A stretch of 56,515 bases of DNA from a bacterium (GTDB taxonomy: Bacteria > Zhuqueibacterota > Zhuqueibacteria > Zhuqueibacterales > Geothermadaptataceae): NCBI GenBank assembly GCA_024275575.1, contig JAJRYV010000120.1:1-56515 (forward strand), in the 5' to 3' direction. Made by a program: the position numbers and the translations under genes. Below, piece after piece: positions 44,762-53,330 of this stretch; position 1 is the stretch's first letter, and every line of letters begins with the position of its first letter. The notes beneath the pieces were generated by a model that saw only the letters and a program-made list of their open reading frames with translations, did not search any database and was not told where the DNA came from.

Positions 44762-45199
44762 TTACCTTTCCCGGCGTTGACCCATTTTGCTCAAATCGTG
44801 TGTTGTCTTTTTAAATGGCCATACAGTTGGATAGGCAAATATCTGAATTTTTAGAATAAAATTGCGATACTGCAGTTGTGCATGAATATCATTCGCCAGT
44901 GCGGAAGCATCGGCTGCCGCGGTATACGGCAAAACAACACCGATCTGGTTTTGTGCAAACCAGCCTATTTCATCAGTGGAACGCAGTCTTGATGCTAAAA
45001 AACGGCAAAAATCCGTCACCAGCATTTTCTGTAGCTTTATCGATTCGAGTTGAAAAACGATCATCGAAAATTCATGGTTATTGCGATCGGATCTGGCGCG
45101 TTCCCGCGAAAGTATCTTGCGCAAATCATCGATGGAATAAAGTTTGACTGTATGAGTAGAATGAAAAAGGGAGCTGATTATTCTGTTTCGCATTGTCAT
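44762..45199 (-). CDS. Degenerate GGDEF-fold protein of the EPS locus
   Basis: A 145-residue cytoplasmic protein. The layout matches a small GGDEF domain: LRKILSRERARSDRNNHEFS, TDFCRFLASRLRSTDEIGWF, then an aligned loop and VVLPYTAAADASALANDI. In place of the RxGGDEF active-site loop it reads WFAQNQIGVVLP, so no metal-binding GGDEF motif and no cyclase activity is expected. Such domains can serve as c-di-GMP- or GTP-binding or structural modules. It sits immediately before the initiating transferase gene (6 bp). The function is unknown; regulation of EPS initiation is a reasonable guess. Confidence 0.72.
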   Translation of the reverse strand: MTMRNRIISSLFHSTHTVKLYSIDDLRKILSRERARSDRNNHEFSMIVFQLESIKLQKMLVTDFCRFLASRLRSTDEIGWFAQNQIGVVLPYTAAADASALANDIHAQLQYRNFILKIQIFAYPTVWPFKKTTHDLSKMGQRRER

Positions 45200-45312
45200 A
45201 TCTCAGTCGGCAAGCGCTGCAGCTACTCAGGCGTTGGTCGCATGAAAATTAAGCAGCGGCGCTCCTTTTTAAACAATGGAAATCCCTTTCAAACGAGTTT
45301 TTAGCTTTCATC

Positions 45313-46128
45313 CTATAAAAGCTTGAGCAATGATTTGGGAATTGTCGTTCCCTGCCTGTTCAAAATACTGCCCAGGATTGTAATATCAGCTTGCAGCACC
45401 CGTGATTTTGCTTCTTCGATTTCTGCAAGCGTCGTTTTGCCGGCGCGCACAACGAAAACGATGCCGTCACACAGCATGCTGCATGATATTCCCTCCGAAT
45501 AAGTGAGCAGGGATGGCAAATCGATTATAATATAATCGAAGTATTGCCGCGCACCGGCGAGAATTTTTTTAAATTTTGCCGTATAAACCTGCGGCCACTT
45601 GTCGCCATGCACAGAACCGAGGGGAAGAACACTCAGGTTCGTATTTTCAACCTTGCGCAAGGTTTTTTCGAAAGCGACTTTGCCCGCGAGAACATCCAGC
45701 AGACTGTGCGGATGCGTATCTCGATAAAATGTGTGGATCGCCGGATTCCTGACTTGCGCATCGATGAGCAGGATACCACTGTGAAATCTGTTGATCCGTG
45801 TTCCGGCTGCCGACAGTTTGTCGGCCATCAGTGTTGCAGAGGCCAAAGCCAGGGTCGTCGTCCCTTCCTGCGGCAGCGCACTGGTAAATCCAATAAGTTT
45901 CGCCTGGATGTTCAAGGCTGCTGCGTGGATATTTTCGACGATTTTTTGCACCTCATCCGTAATGTGCGCAGTCATGTCGATACGCTGAAGAAACAACCCT
46001 GCCGTATTTTCGAGCTGTTTCGATTCCGGCCTGATTTTTCCTGGCTTTTGCTGCGTACGCTGTGCGGAACGGGCTGCAACTCTGCCCTCAGCCTGCGCTT
46101 TTTTTAAAGCCTCATGGATTAAATCCAT
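45313..46128 (-). CDS. BY-kinase/CpsD-like ATPase with altered Walker A
   Basis: A 271-residue P-loop protein of the polysaccharide tyrosine-kinase (CpsD/CapB, XrtA-associated) type. From the ATG at 46128 the N-terminus reads MDLIHEALKKAQAEG, typical of this group; an upstream GTG (46260) would add a hydrophobic extension and is less likely. The Walker A region is GFTSALPQEGTTTLALASA: the expected Lys of GK[ST]T is a Thr. Walker A' LLIDAQVRNPAIH and Walker B YIIIDLPSLL are kept, and there is no C-terminal tyrosine cluster. So it probably cannot autophosphorylate. It lies between the ExeA-like ATPase and GGDEF-like genes and may act as an allosteric partner of Wzz. Confidence 0.8.
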   Translation of the reverse strand: MDLIHEALKKAQAEGRVAARSAQRTQQKPGKIRPESKQLENTAGLFLQRIDMTAHITDEVQKIVENIHAAALNIQAKLIGFTSALPQEGTTTLALASATLMADKLSAAGTRINRFHSGILLIDAQVRNPAIHTFYRDTHPHSLLDVLAGKVAFEKTLRKVENTNLSVLPLGSVHGDKWPQVYTAKFKKILAGARQYFDYIIIDLPSLLTYSEGISCSMLCDGIVFVVRAGKTTLAEIEEAKSRVLQADITILGSILNRQGTTIPKSLLKLL

Positions 46129-46269
46129 TTTTCGGGTTTCTCCACCTTCCAATGCTGCACGTTTTGCAATTGATTCGCTGATCGTGTGCACAGCGAAGCC
46201 AAAGCCAATAGTGACGGCGATAATAACGATATCTCTTGAGCTCTGCATTCCTCCGTGCACCCGTGCTGT

Positions 46270-47433
46270 TTATCTCACAAGAATCAGAGCGAGCAGGTGC
46301 GCAAAAAATGCAAGTGAAAAAATCGACAGCGCAATGACTAAAATATACCGACGGCCGAATTTCTGCGGTGATTGACCGCGGGATTCAAGTTTTTCGATCC
46401 GGTGGAGCACCTGTTTACATAAATCGAATAATTCGCTATAGCTCACCGTTTCCTGCTCCGGCACGCGATTGTTTTGCATCAAAAGCGGATCGGTGTGCAC
46501 GGCATTATTGCGAATGGATTCAGGCTCTGCCGCTATTACATTATCCGCTTCAATAGGCGGCGGTTCAGCCGGCAGAGGTATTGCCGCGGCGAATTGAGCT
46601 TTTTCAACAACCTGTTTATTGTTTTTATAAACACCATCCTGCCGCACCTGTCCAATGACTGAAGCATCAATTCGCCTTTTATCGGTCACATAACCCGTCA
46701 ATAATGCTTTTTCTGCGATGATATTGATTTTACGCGGAATGCCGTTTGTGTACCGGTAAATCTCATCGATTGCCTCATCTGTAAATATTTCAGGATCGGT
46801 GTTTTCTAATGCCGCTATTTGAAGTCTGTGTGATAAATACGCTTTTGTTTCTTCTCTGTTCAACGGCCGCAGGTGATATTGTTGTGTTACCCGGTCTTTC
46901 AATTGCCGCAAATCATAACTGTCGAGTTTCGTCTGCAATTCCGGTTGTCCCAACATAAAAATGTTGAGATATTTCTCATTGATTGCTTCGATATTTGATA
47001 GAATACGAATATCTTCGAGCAAATTTCGGCTCAGACTTTGCGCCTCATCGAGAATCAGCACCGATTGTTTTCCGTTGTCATGCTGTTTCTTTAAAAATTG
47101 ATGTAACTTGATCAGTAATTCGGAAGTCGTCTCGCGCGAAAAAGGTATACCGAATTGCGAAAAAATACTCTGGATAAGCCCTTTTGTGCTAAAGAGCTTA
47201 TGGTTTATACTGGCAACGTCGCAATTTCGGGGAATACTGGCGATGAATTTATTGATCAACGTCGTTTTCCCGGTGCCAACTTCGCCGGTGATGACGATGA
47301 AACCCGCCTTTTCGTTTACCGAATAGACGAATTGAGACATCGCTTCCTGGTGACTCATACTTTCATAAAGATACCGGGGATCTGGAGACAATGTAAACGG
47401 CTTTTCCCTAAGCCCATAGAACTCCTGATACAT
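46270..47433 (-). CDS. ExeA/GspA-like AAA ATPase with C-terminal membrane anchor
   Basis: A 387-residue AAA ATPase of the type found in XrtA/PEP-CTERM EPS loci. The N-terminus YQEFYGLREKPFTLSPDPRY is diagnostic. Walker A is GEVGTGKTTL near residue 50, Walker B is SVLILDEAQSL, and sensor motif NIFMLGQPEL. After the ATPase (about residues 1-270) comes a linker and one C-terminal transmembrane helix (YILVIALSIFSLAFFAHLL). It starts 3 bp after wzz. It may energise or organise the polysaccharide export machine. The exact task in EPS systems is not established. Confidence 0.88.
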   Translation of the reverse strand: MYQEFYGLREKPFTLSPDPRYLYESMSHQEAMSQFVYSVNEKAGFIVITGEVGTGKTTLINKFIASIPRNCDVASINHKLFSTKGLIQSIFSQFGIPFSRETTSELLIKLHQFLKKQHDNGKQSVLILDEAQSLSRNLLEDIRILSNIEAINEKYLNIFMLGQPELQTKLDSYDLRQLKDRVTQQYHLRPLNREETKAYLSHRLQIAALENTDPEIFTDEAIDEIYRYTNGIPRKINIIAEKALLTGYVTDKRRIDASVIGQVRQDGVYKNNKQVVEKAQFAAAIPLPAEPPPIEADNVIAAEPESIRNNAVHTDPLLMQNNRVPEQETVSYSELFDLCKQVLHRIEKLESRGQSPQKFGRRYILVIALSIFSLAFFAHLLALILVR

Positions 47434-47435
47434 AG

Positions 47436-48872
47436 CTAACCACCAACGCCTTGCCTGGGAAAATCTTTCACCGAACCAAGAACCGTCATTCCGGTCGCTT
47501 GTTTCAGCTCGCTGTCGGTATGAACCGATGGATCGAGATAATCGAAGACAAAGGCCAAACCCAGCCCGCCAAGCAATCCCAGCGTCGCAGCCAAAATCAG
47601 ATTTAATCCCTTCTGTGGCCTCACCGGCTTATGCGGTGGAACAGCCGGATTGATGACTTTCAGGTTGACGCCACTGTTCAGTTTTGCCGATGACAAACGC
47701 GCATCTTCGCGCTGTTTTAATAAAATAGAATAAAGCTCGCGGTTATCTTCGATGCCGCGATTGAGCTGTTTTATATGAAAATCTTTTTTTACAAATGCCT
47801 GCACTTCCCGGTTCAATACTGCTATCATTTTTTCCAGCGATTGCTTTTCCGCCTGCAAAGCCCGGATCGAAGCGCCTTCCTGTTCGATTATTTCTTCGAT
47901 CTCATTTCGAATAATTGTTTTCGTCGCAGCGATATTGGTTTCCAGTTCCATCACTTTAACGTAGCCCGGTTTGAAGCGTTGCAGCAACTGATCCCGGTCT
48001 ATTTCCATCGATAGGAGCCGGCTTTTTAGTGTCGCGATGTGTTTTTCGCGGCTGGGGCTATCGCTCACTTCCGTTGAGGGAATATTGATATCAGAGCCTT
48101 TTTTTAGCTGCTCCTGAATAATTTTCAGCTTTGCTTTTTTCCCGATGAGCGTCATGCTCACCTGGGTCAGGTTTTTTTCGTAATCTGTTAATTTGGCCAA
48201 CAAAACCGCGGCGTATTCCTCTGCCGAGATGATGCTCTCATCACTTTTATAAATCGCCTCATTGTCTTCGAGTTGGCGTAGTTTGTCACCGACAATTTTT
48301 AGTTGTTCTTCATAAAATTTCACATTGTCGGTTTCATCATAAATCTCTGAGCGGTATTTCAAATACTGTTCGATGAGGCCATTAACCACCGCAGCGGCCA
48401 GTTCTGGATCAGAATGTTCGTAACTGATTTTGATCACATTGCTGTTTTGCCCGCTTTCGAGCAGCAAGTTTTTCTGAAATCTTTCAACCGCGATATTGAG
48501 CCGAATGTTTTTTTCTTTCGCTGTAAGTTCTGCGTTTTTAACATTTGATTTTTGCAGACCAAATGTTAAAACCGTTTTTTCTGCAACCGGTCTGGTTTGC
48601 AGAAGATCGATTTCCGAATTAAGCCACGTCTGTGGGTTCAGTTTTAAGGGTGAATTTAAGCGGAAAAATATCATGCTTTCGGACAGTTTTTCCGGCTTCA
48701 CCAGTATTTTTGCGCTGGCTCTGTAAACCGGCGTCGTCGTGAAGGTCGCTGTGGCAACAAGTGCAAGTGTCGTACAGAAAACACCGATAATGATGTATTT
48801 TCGTTTCAGGATCACCAGCAGCAACTTCTGCAGCGGGAGAAGCTGCCTGTTCGTCAATTGCGCCTTTTCCAT
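47436..48872 (-). CDS. Polysaccharide chain-length determinant (Wzz/GumC-like)
   Basis: A 478-residue inner-membrane co-polymerase controlling chain length and linking polymerisation to export. It has a first transmembrane helix (IIIGVFCTTLALVATATF), the Wzz domain start PVYRASAKILVKPE, a long periplasmic coiled-coil part (about residues 170-380) and a second helix LNLILAATLGLLGGLGLAF followed by FDYLDPSVHTDSELKQATG. The pre-helix Pro-rich sequence VNPAVPPHKPVRPQKG is characteristic. The C-terminal tail is short and has no kinase domain, matching the separate kinase-like gene. It lies 2 bp after wza. Confidence 0.92.
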   Translation of the reverse strand: MEKAQLTNRQLLPLQKLLLVILKRKYIIIGVFCTTLALVATATFTTTPVYRASAKILVKPEKLSESMIFFRLNSPLKLNPQTWLNSEIDLLQTRPVAEKTVLTFGLQKSNVKNAELTAKEKNIRLNIAVERFQKNLLLESGQNSNVIKISYEHSDPELAAAVVNGLIEQYLKYRSEIYDETDNVKFYEEQLKIVGDKLRQLEDNEAIYKSDESIISAEEYAAVLLAKLTDYEKNLTQVSMTLIGKKAKLKIIQEQLKKGSDINIPSTEVSDSPSREKHIATLKSRLLSMEIDRDQLLQRFKPGYVKVMELETNIAATKTIIRNEIEEIIEQEGASIRALQAEKQSLEKMIAVLNREVQAFVKKDFHIKQLNRGIEDNRELYSILLKQREDARLSSAKLNSGVNLKVINPAVPPHKPVRPQKGLNLILAATLGLLGGLGLAFVFDYLDPSVHTDSELKQATGMTVLGSVKDFPRQGVGG

Positions 48873-48873
48873 A

Positions 48874-49644
48874 TCAATTGCGATCGTAATAAAGCGTTGC
48901 GCGCAAATATAAATCGAGCGGCGGCAAAAATCCTGAATACACCATTCTCATAAACTCCGCCGCACTGGCAATAGCTGTTTTCGGGACATAAATAATATCC
49001 TGCGGTTGCACGTAATAATTCTCTGCTGCGAGCTTTTCACCTTTGCTGATTCGTACCGGACTTAGTAAATCTATTTTTGTCGCAACCAGTTTTGCATGTT
49101 CATTTTTTCGCAACACCATGACACTGTTTAATTTGGCAAAATCCAGTGCGCCGCCGGCCAACGCCACTGTTTGTAACACAGTCATATCTTTTATCAGAGC
49201 AAATCCGCCGGGATTGCGCACCTCTCCCAGGACGTACACCTGATTGCCGCTGAACTGACGGACGATCACAGTGATGTCAGGGTTGACAACGAATTCATCA
49301 TAGGTTTTAGTGATAACGCTATCAAGCTGCAGCGGCGTCATGCCGGTTACCTGAATTTCACCGACCCGCGGCAAACTGATTCTGCCGTCCGGACGCACAG
49401 TCACGGTCTCGTTGAATTCCACATTGCGAAAAAATTTGATATCGATTACGTCGCCGAATCCCAGCCGGTATTGCGGAATCGGTGCAGGGACGGATCGCTC
49501 CTGCATCTGTGATAAATATGTCGTTTGTTGCACTTGCTTTTCAGGGCCGGCGCAATTTGGTGCCAGCACGATAAAAAGCAGGCATGGCAACCCTGATTTT
49601 ATAAATCTTGTCAAAAGCTTCTTCCCGAAGGCCAGATTATTCAT
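48874..49644 (-). CDS. wza: Wza-like polysaccharide export outer-membrane lipoprotein
   Basis: A 256-residue exported protein that forms or contributes to the outer-membrane exit channel. The signal peptide ends in LAPNC, a lipobox. The polysaccharide-export domain YRLGFGDVIDIKFFRNVEFN and VRPDGRISLPRVGEIQVTG follows, then one SLBB-like domain (VYVLGEVRNPGGFALIKDMT). It is shorter than E. coli Wza (about 380), having only one SLBB unit, as in many non-enteric loci. It is the first gene of the operon. No convincing -35/-10 pair was found upstream, so the promoter remains open. Confidence 0.9.
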   Translation of the reverse strand: MNNLAFGKKLLTRFIKSGLPCLLFIVLAPNCAGPEKQVQQTTYLSQMQERSVPAPIPQYRLGFGDVIDIKFFRNVEFNETVTVRPDGRISLPRVGEIQVTGMTPLQLDSVITKTYDEFVVNPDITVIVRQFSGNQVYVLGEVRNPGGFALIKDMTVLQTVALAGGALDFAKLNSVMVLRKNEHAKLVATKIDLLSPVRISKGEKLAAENYYVQPQDIIYVPKTAIASAAEFMRMVYSGFLPPLDLYLRATLYYDRN

Positions 49645-50090
49645 CCATAAACTATTCCGGTTTTGCGCAGGAACGGTCTATAATTTATTGCAAAGTATCG
49701 AAGTAAAAGAATTATTAATGGAATTAAGGGTGAAATATGTTATTCAGCACCTTTTAATCGCATTGAGTTGTCCTATAATTTTACTTTCGATTGGCAGTTC
49801 TGCGGAGAAGAATCTTTATGAAAAACGTGGCCGATGTTTGAATCTGGAGCTGCCTGGACGCTGAATAATTATTAAGCTGATATCATATTAATTCACTTCA
49901 GATAATAGACTGGATATAAAAAGGACTAAACAGGCAGAAATAAGAAGGGGTTGAATTTAATTTCTCGTGATTATTAATGTTTTGATAAATATTTTTAATA
50001 TAAATTATAGATAAATCAATTTATTTGGAATTGAAAGCCTCATTTTTTGACAAAAAAAAAGCCTGAATTACGATTCAGGCTTTTCAAAAG
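49645..50090. other. 446-bp region upstream of wza
   Basis: AT-rich leader that must carry the EPS operon promoter on the minus strand. It also contains the tRNA-Asn terminator (50052-50084). TATAAT-like boxes occur (50004-50009) but without a good -35 partner. A 48-codon plus-strand ORF (49718-49864) is unsupported. No repeat recognised. Confidence 0.4.
50052..50084 (-). terminator. Rho-independent terminator after tRNA-Asn
   Basis: A 10-bp stem AAGCCTGAAT/ATTCAGGCTT (50059-50068 with 50073-50082) with a 4-nt loop, followed on the minus strand by a run of Ts. It begins about 8 nt after the tRNA 3' end. Confidence 0.9.
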
Positions 50091-50163
50091 CTCCCGAGGT
50101 AGGACTTGAACCTACGACCCAGTGGTTAACAGCCACTTGCTCTGCCAGCTGAGCTACTCGGGA
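50091..50163 (-). tRNA. tRNA-Asn (anticodon GTT)
   Basis: A 73-nt cloverleaf on the minus strand. Acceptor arms TCCCGAG/CTCGGGA pair fully; the D arm is GCTC...GAGC, the anticodon arm AGTGG-CTGTTAA-CCACT with GTT at positions 34-36, and the T arm GTAGG-TTCAAGT-CCTAC. The discriminator base is G. CCA is not encoded and must be added by CCA transferase. A promoter lies 35 nt upstream and a terminator just downstream, so this is a single-tRNA transcription unit. Confidence 0.97.
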
Positions 50164-50197
50164 TTATCAGACAGTTATTTTTCTCGAAAGAAAGACT

Positions 50198-50225
50198 AAT
50201 ATAAAAATTACTATCTCATTGTCAA
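50198..50225 (-). promoter_or_regulatory. Sigma-70-type promoter of tRNA-Asn
   Basis: TTGACA (50220-50225), 16-nt spacer, TATATT (50198-50203) on the minus strand. The start is expected near 50190, with a leader of about 27 nt before the tRNA. Confidence 0.7.
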
Positions 50226-50449
50226 TAAGAATTTTAAATCATAACACGACTGGATGGAAAAAAAATGTTTACTCGATTTGCAGAGCGTAGGCCGTAAATT
50301 TTATGGCGGAAAAATAAAGTCTTTAACAATATTACAGACAGAATAGGCTGATACACCGTGATCTTTAATAAAAACAGCAAGCTCAGATCGATAACAAAGG
50401 ATCACTGAAATAAACACACATTATCGTTTTGCAAAGAGCGCTAATTTGC

Positions 50450-50477
50450 TTGTTTCTTTGCCGGATTATGCTAAAAT
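50450..50477 (+). promoter_or_regulatory. Extended -10 promoter of the response regulator
   Basis: TTGTTT (50450-50455), 16-nt spacer, TAAAAT (50472-50477) preceded by TGC, an extended -10. Transcription near 50484 supports the internal ATG at 50531 rather than 50429. Confidence 0.45.
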
Positions 50478-50530
50478 ACGCTGACTCGATTACCCGGTTT
50501 CACCAACAGAATTTGATTTTTTTAAAATGG

Positions 50531-50932
50531 ATGATGACAACTTTGGACATGGCAACACCGATAAAAAAAATGATGATCGTCGACGACGAGCCGCTTTTTC
50601 AGGATTTAATGCAAGACATCTTTTGCAATATGGGTATCGGGGTTACCTCCGCCTACAGCGGCCATGAAGCCCTGCAAGAAGCGGAGCATGATTTATACCT
50701 GCTCGATATCGGCATGCCCGGACTGGATGGCATCTCGACTCTTTTTGAATTGCGAAAAAAATTCGGGCATGACGTTCCCGCCATTTTGATCACCGGTTAT
50801 GATATCGCCGGTATTGAAAATATTAAATCAGAATATAATATCAGCGCCATTTTGCAAAAGCCCTTCAATCTCGACCTGTTGAAACAATTGATTAATCAAC
50901 ATTTTGCAGCAGACGCCCCGATGAATGTTTAA
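50531..50932 (+). CDS. Single-domain response regulator
   Basis: A stand-alone REC protein of about 133 residues. Acidic pocket IVDDEP, phospho-acceptor Asp in YLLDIGMPGLDG, the Thr switch region ILITGYD and the conserved Lys in AILQKPF are present. No output domain. The start is uncertain (ATG 50531 or 50534, perhaps 50549); none has a good Shine-Dalgarno, and the region upstream of 50484 is probably not transcribed. No kinase is adjacent, so it is an orphan. It could be a CheY- or Spo0F-like phosphate relay. Confidence 0.85.
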   Translation: MMTTLDMATPIKKMMIVDDEPLFQDLMQDIFCNMGIGVTSAYSGHEALQEAEHDLYLLDIGMPGLDGISTLFELRKKFGHDVPAILITGYDIAGIENIKSEYNISAILQKPFNLDLLKQLINQHFAADAPMNV

Positions 50933-50976
50933 TGGATTTCCTCATCGGCAGCGGCTAAATCCACCACGATACAACA

Positions 50977-53097
50977 TTAATTTTGTGCATGCTTTTCCAC
51001 CCGGCCCAAAGCCTGCACCAGGATGGACTCGGTGATAATTTCCGGTAAAATATAGGGCTGCGAATTCTTCCCGTCATACAAAACATACAACGGCACGCTA
51101 TTGCGGCCAAATTTTTCCAGCGCTTTTGAAATGACCGGATCGCGCTTTGTCCAGTCAGCTTTGACTGTAACAATGCCCAATTCCTGAAATTTTTTTCCTG
51201 CTGTTTCGGTAAATGCAACCCGTTCGTTAACTTTGCAGCTCAAACACCAGGAGGCGGTAAAATCGATAAAATAGGGTTGCCCGCTTTGTTGGAGCTCGGC
51301 GACCAGCGCTTCGGAATAAGGCTGCCAGTCGATGGTACCGCTGTTTTGCTCAGAACTGGTCACTGCGGTAAGATTTTGCGTATTTACTACACCGAAATAA
51401 ATGCCGGCAAAAGTAATAAGTACAGCGAATCCCGTGGCCAAACGACGCGTTCTCACCGTTGCCACGGGTGTCGCCCAGCGGCCGTATATCCAGGCCGCAA
51501 TGCTAACGAAAAGCAATGCGAATAGCAGAATCGCGATGCCGTCAACGCCTTTCTGATTCCCCAGAACCCAGACGAGCCAGACCACGGTCGCCATCATTAA
51601 AAAACCCATGAATTGTTTGAATGATTCCATCCAGCGGCCTGGTTTGGGCACGAATTTTAGCAGTCGGGGCGAGGAAGCTAACAACAGGTATGGCGCCGAC
51701 ATGCCGAACCCGAGAAAGGTGAATATCAGCATAGCAGTCCAGACCGGTTGTGTCAGTGCATAACCGAGCGCCGAACCCATAAACGGCGCAGTGCATGGCG
51801 TTGCAACAACCGTCGCTGCGACACCGCTCCAAAAAGACCCGGCGAATCCGCTACCCTGGTCCATTTTTCCTCCGACACTCATCAACGAGGTGCCAATTTC
51901 AAATACACCAAACAGGCTGAGCCCGAAGAGAAAAATGATCGCTGATAGAATGACGATAAAAACCGATGATTGCAATTGAAATCCCCACCCCAACTGTTCA
52001 CCGCCGGCACGCAAGGCGATCAAAATCCCCGCGAGCAACCAGAAAGTAATCAGCACACCGATGGTAAAAACCACACCATGTTTCCAGGGCTGGCTGTCCT
52101 TCTCTCCAGCCTGTTTGACAAAACTCAGTACTTTTATTGAAAGTACAGGCAATACACACGGCATTAAATTGAGGATCATGCCGCCGAGAAAAGAGAAGAG
52201 CAGAGCATAAAACAATCCCGGATTGGCGCTGCCGCCCGCTTGTTGGCTGAGGGCACTCGTAACCGGAACATCGATTTCTATTGATTGTTCGGAATCGGCC
52301 CCGCGCCAGCCATCAGGCGTCGTTAAAACACCGCTGATCTTCGTCAAAGGTTCTTCACGATATTTGAAAACGCGAAAGATTAAACGGTAGGTTTCGCCGT
52401 GTCTTTTGAATTCCGGCATAACCGAATTTTCGATTATGCCTTCTTCAAATGGACAAAACTCAATCTCGTGCAAATTTACCGTCATCCCCGGTGGCGGTGT
52501 GGCCTGGATTGTTAGCAAAGTATCGCGAACAGCTGCTTCGATTTGCCAGCCGCTGTTTTTTATCGGCAGTTTTGCCCGCGTTTTGGTAAATGCCGTGATC
52601 CATTTTTTATTGACGGCAGTATTTTCATTCTTCACCGGCAGGCTGATTTGCAGATCGGCATTTCCCGGCAGGCAAACATTTTTGCAAACGAGCCAGTCTG
52701 CCCGGGCTTTCAGCGTTACTGTAGTTCCCACCTGCAAGTCTTGCGGCGCCTGCAAATCAAACAAAAGATAGACCTCGCCGGAGTAGCCATAGGCGATGAG
52801 CGGTGGCGTAACCACGCGTTCAGGATAGGGCCATTGAAATTCAGATACGCTGAAACCGGCAGGCAAATCCCATGTTAATCTCGTGGGTAATCCGGCGTCA
52901 CCGGGATTGGACCAATAGACATGCCATGCAGGCTCCATTTTGAGACGCAGCGCCATCGTCTGTATACTTCCTGGTTTTAAAGCCATTTTTTCTGAGATAA
53001 GCTCGGCTTCGACGTATTCCGTTTTTACGGCCTGCGCCTGGCTGATACTAAAGGTCGAACTCAGGATGAACAAAATCGATATGATGAATTTTTTCAT
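50977..53097 (-). CDS. dsbD: Thiol:disulfide interchange protein DsbD
   Basis: An inner-membrane reductant conduit that passes electrons from thioredoxin to periplasmic thiols. The 706-residue protein has a signal peptide (MKKFIISILFILSS), a DsbD-alpha/DsbC-like periplasmic domain (residues of about 25-290, with the pair Cys-Lys-Asn-Val-Cys), eight predicted membrane helices with the redox Cys in LNLMPCVLPVLSIK and VATPCTAPFMG, and a C-terminal thioredoxin domain with FTASWCLSCKVNE (CxxC). The ATG at 53097 is chosen because the signal peptide starts there. It diverges from osmC. DsbC/CcmG partners are not in the window. Confidence 0.93.
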   Translation of the reverse strand: MKKFIISILFILSSTFSISQAQAVKTEYVEAELISEKMALKPGSIQTMALRLKMEPAWHVYWSNPGDAGLPTRLTWDLPAGFSVSEFQWPYPERVVTPPLIAYGYSGEVYLLFDLQAPQDLQVGTTVTLKARADWLVCKNVCLPGNADLQISLPVKNENTAVNKKWITAFTKTRAKLPIKNSGWQIEAAVRDTLLTIQATPPPGMTVNLHEIEFCPFEEGIIENSVMPEFKRHGETYRLIFRVFKYREEPLTKISGVLTTPDGWRGADSEQSIEIDVPVTSALSQQAGGSANPGLFYALLFSFLGGMILNLMPCVLPVLSIKVLSFVKQAGEKDSQPWKHGVVFTIGVLITFWLLAGILIALRAGGEQLGWGFQLQSSVFIVILSAIIFLFGLSLFGVFEIGTSLMSVGGKMDQGSGFAGSFWSGVAATVVATPCTAPFMGSALGYALTQPVWTAMLIFTFLGFGMSAPYLLLASSPRLLKFVPKPGRWMESFKQFMGFLMMATVVWLVWVLGNQKGVDGIAILLFALLFVSIAAWIYGRWATPVATVRTRRLATGFAVLITFAGIYFGVVNTQNLTAVTSSEQNSGTIDWQPYSEALVAELQQSGQPYFIDFTASWCLSCKVNERVAFTETAGKKFQELGIVTVKADWTKRDPVISKALEKFGRNSVPLYVLYDGKNSQPYILPEIITESILVQALGRVEKHAQN

Positions 53098-53330
53098 AAA
53101 TAACTTCTTTCTGATGATACGGGTTTTTGCATATATTGAAATCTTAAAGAAGAACACAATTCACGTTGACTCTATTTCCAATAGCTTCAAGGATTGATCG
53201 CGTGCAATATTAAAAAAGCGCAAGTAAAAATCAAGCCGGAAACAAGCCTTGCAAAAATGATAGTGAAAATGTTGAAAATAATAATTATCATATCGACAAT
53301 ACATGTGAATTATTGCAAAAGGATTCGGTT

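Larger units (their letters stand above)
50164..50530. other. 367-bp spacer between tRNA-Asn and response regulator
   Basis: Contains the divergent promoters of the tRNA (50198-50225) and of the regulator (50450-50477). No ORF or repeat is supported in the rest. Confidence 0.5.

Noticed and set aside
45249-45311. 20-codon minus-strand ORF between the kinase-like and GGDEF-like genes
   Set aside because: Too short and lacking a ribosome site; probably chance.
29442-49644. A true XrtA/PEP-CTERM system
   Set aside because: No exosortase, no PEP-CTERM substrate and no PrsK/PrsR pair are in the window; only the EPS part is similar.
49718-49864. 48-codon plus-strand ORF with a hydrophobic segment upstream of wza
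   Set aside because: No clear Shine-Dalgarno, and it lies antisense in the leader of the EPS operon; no homology can be judged.
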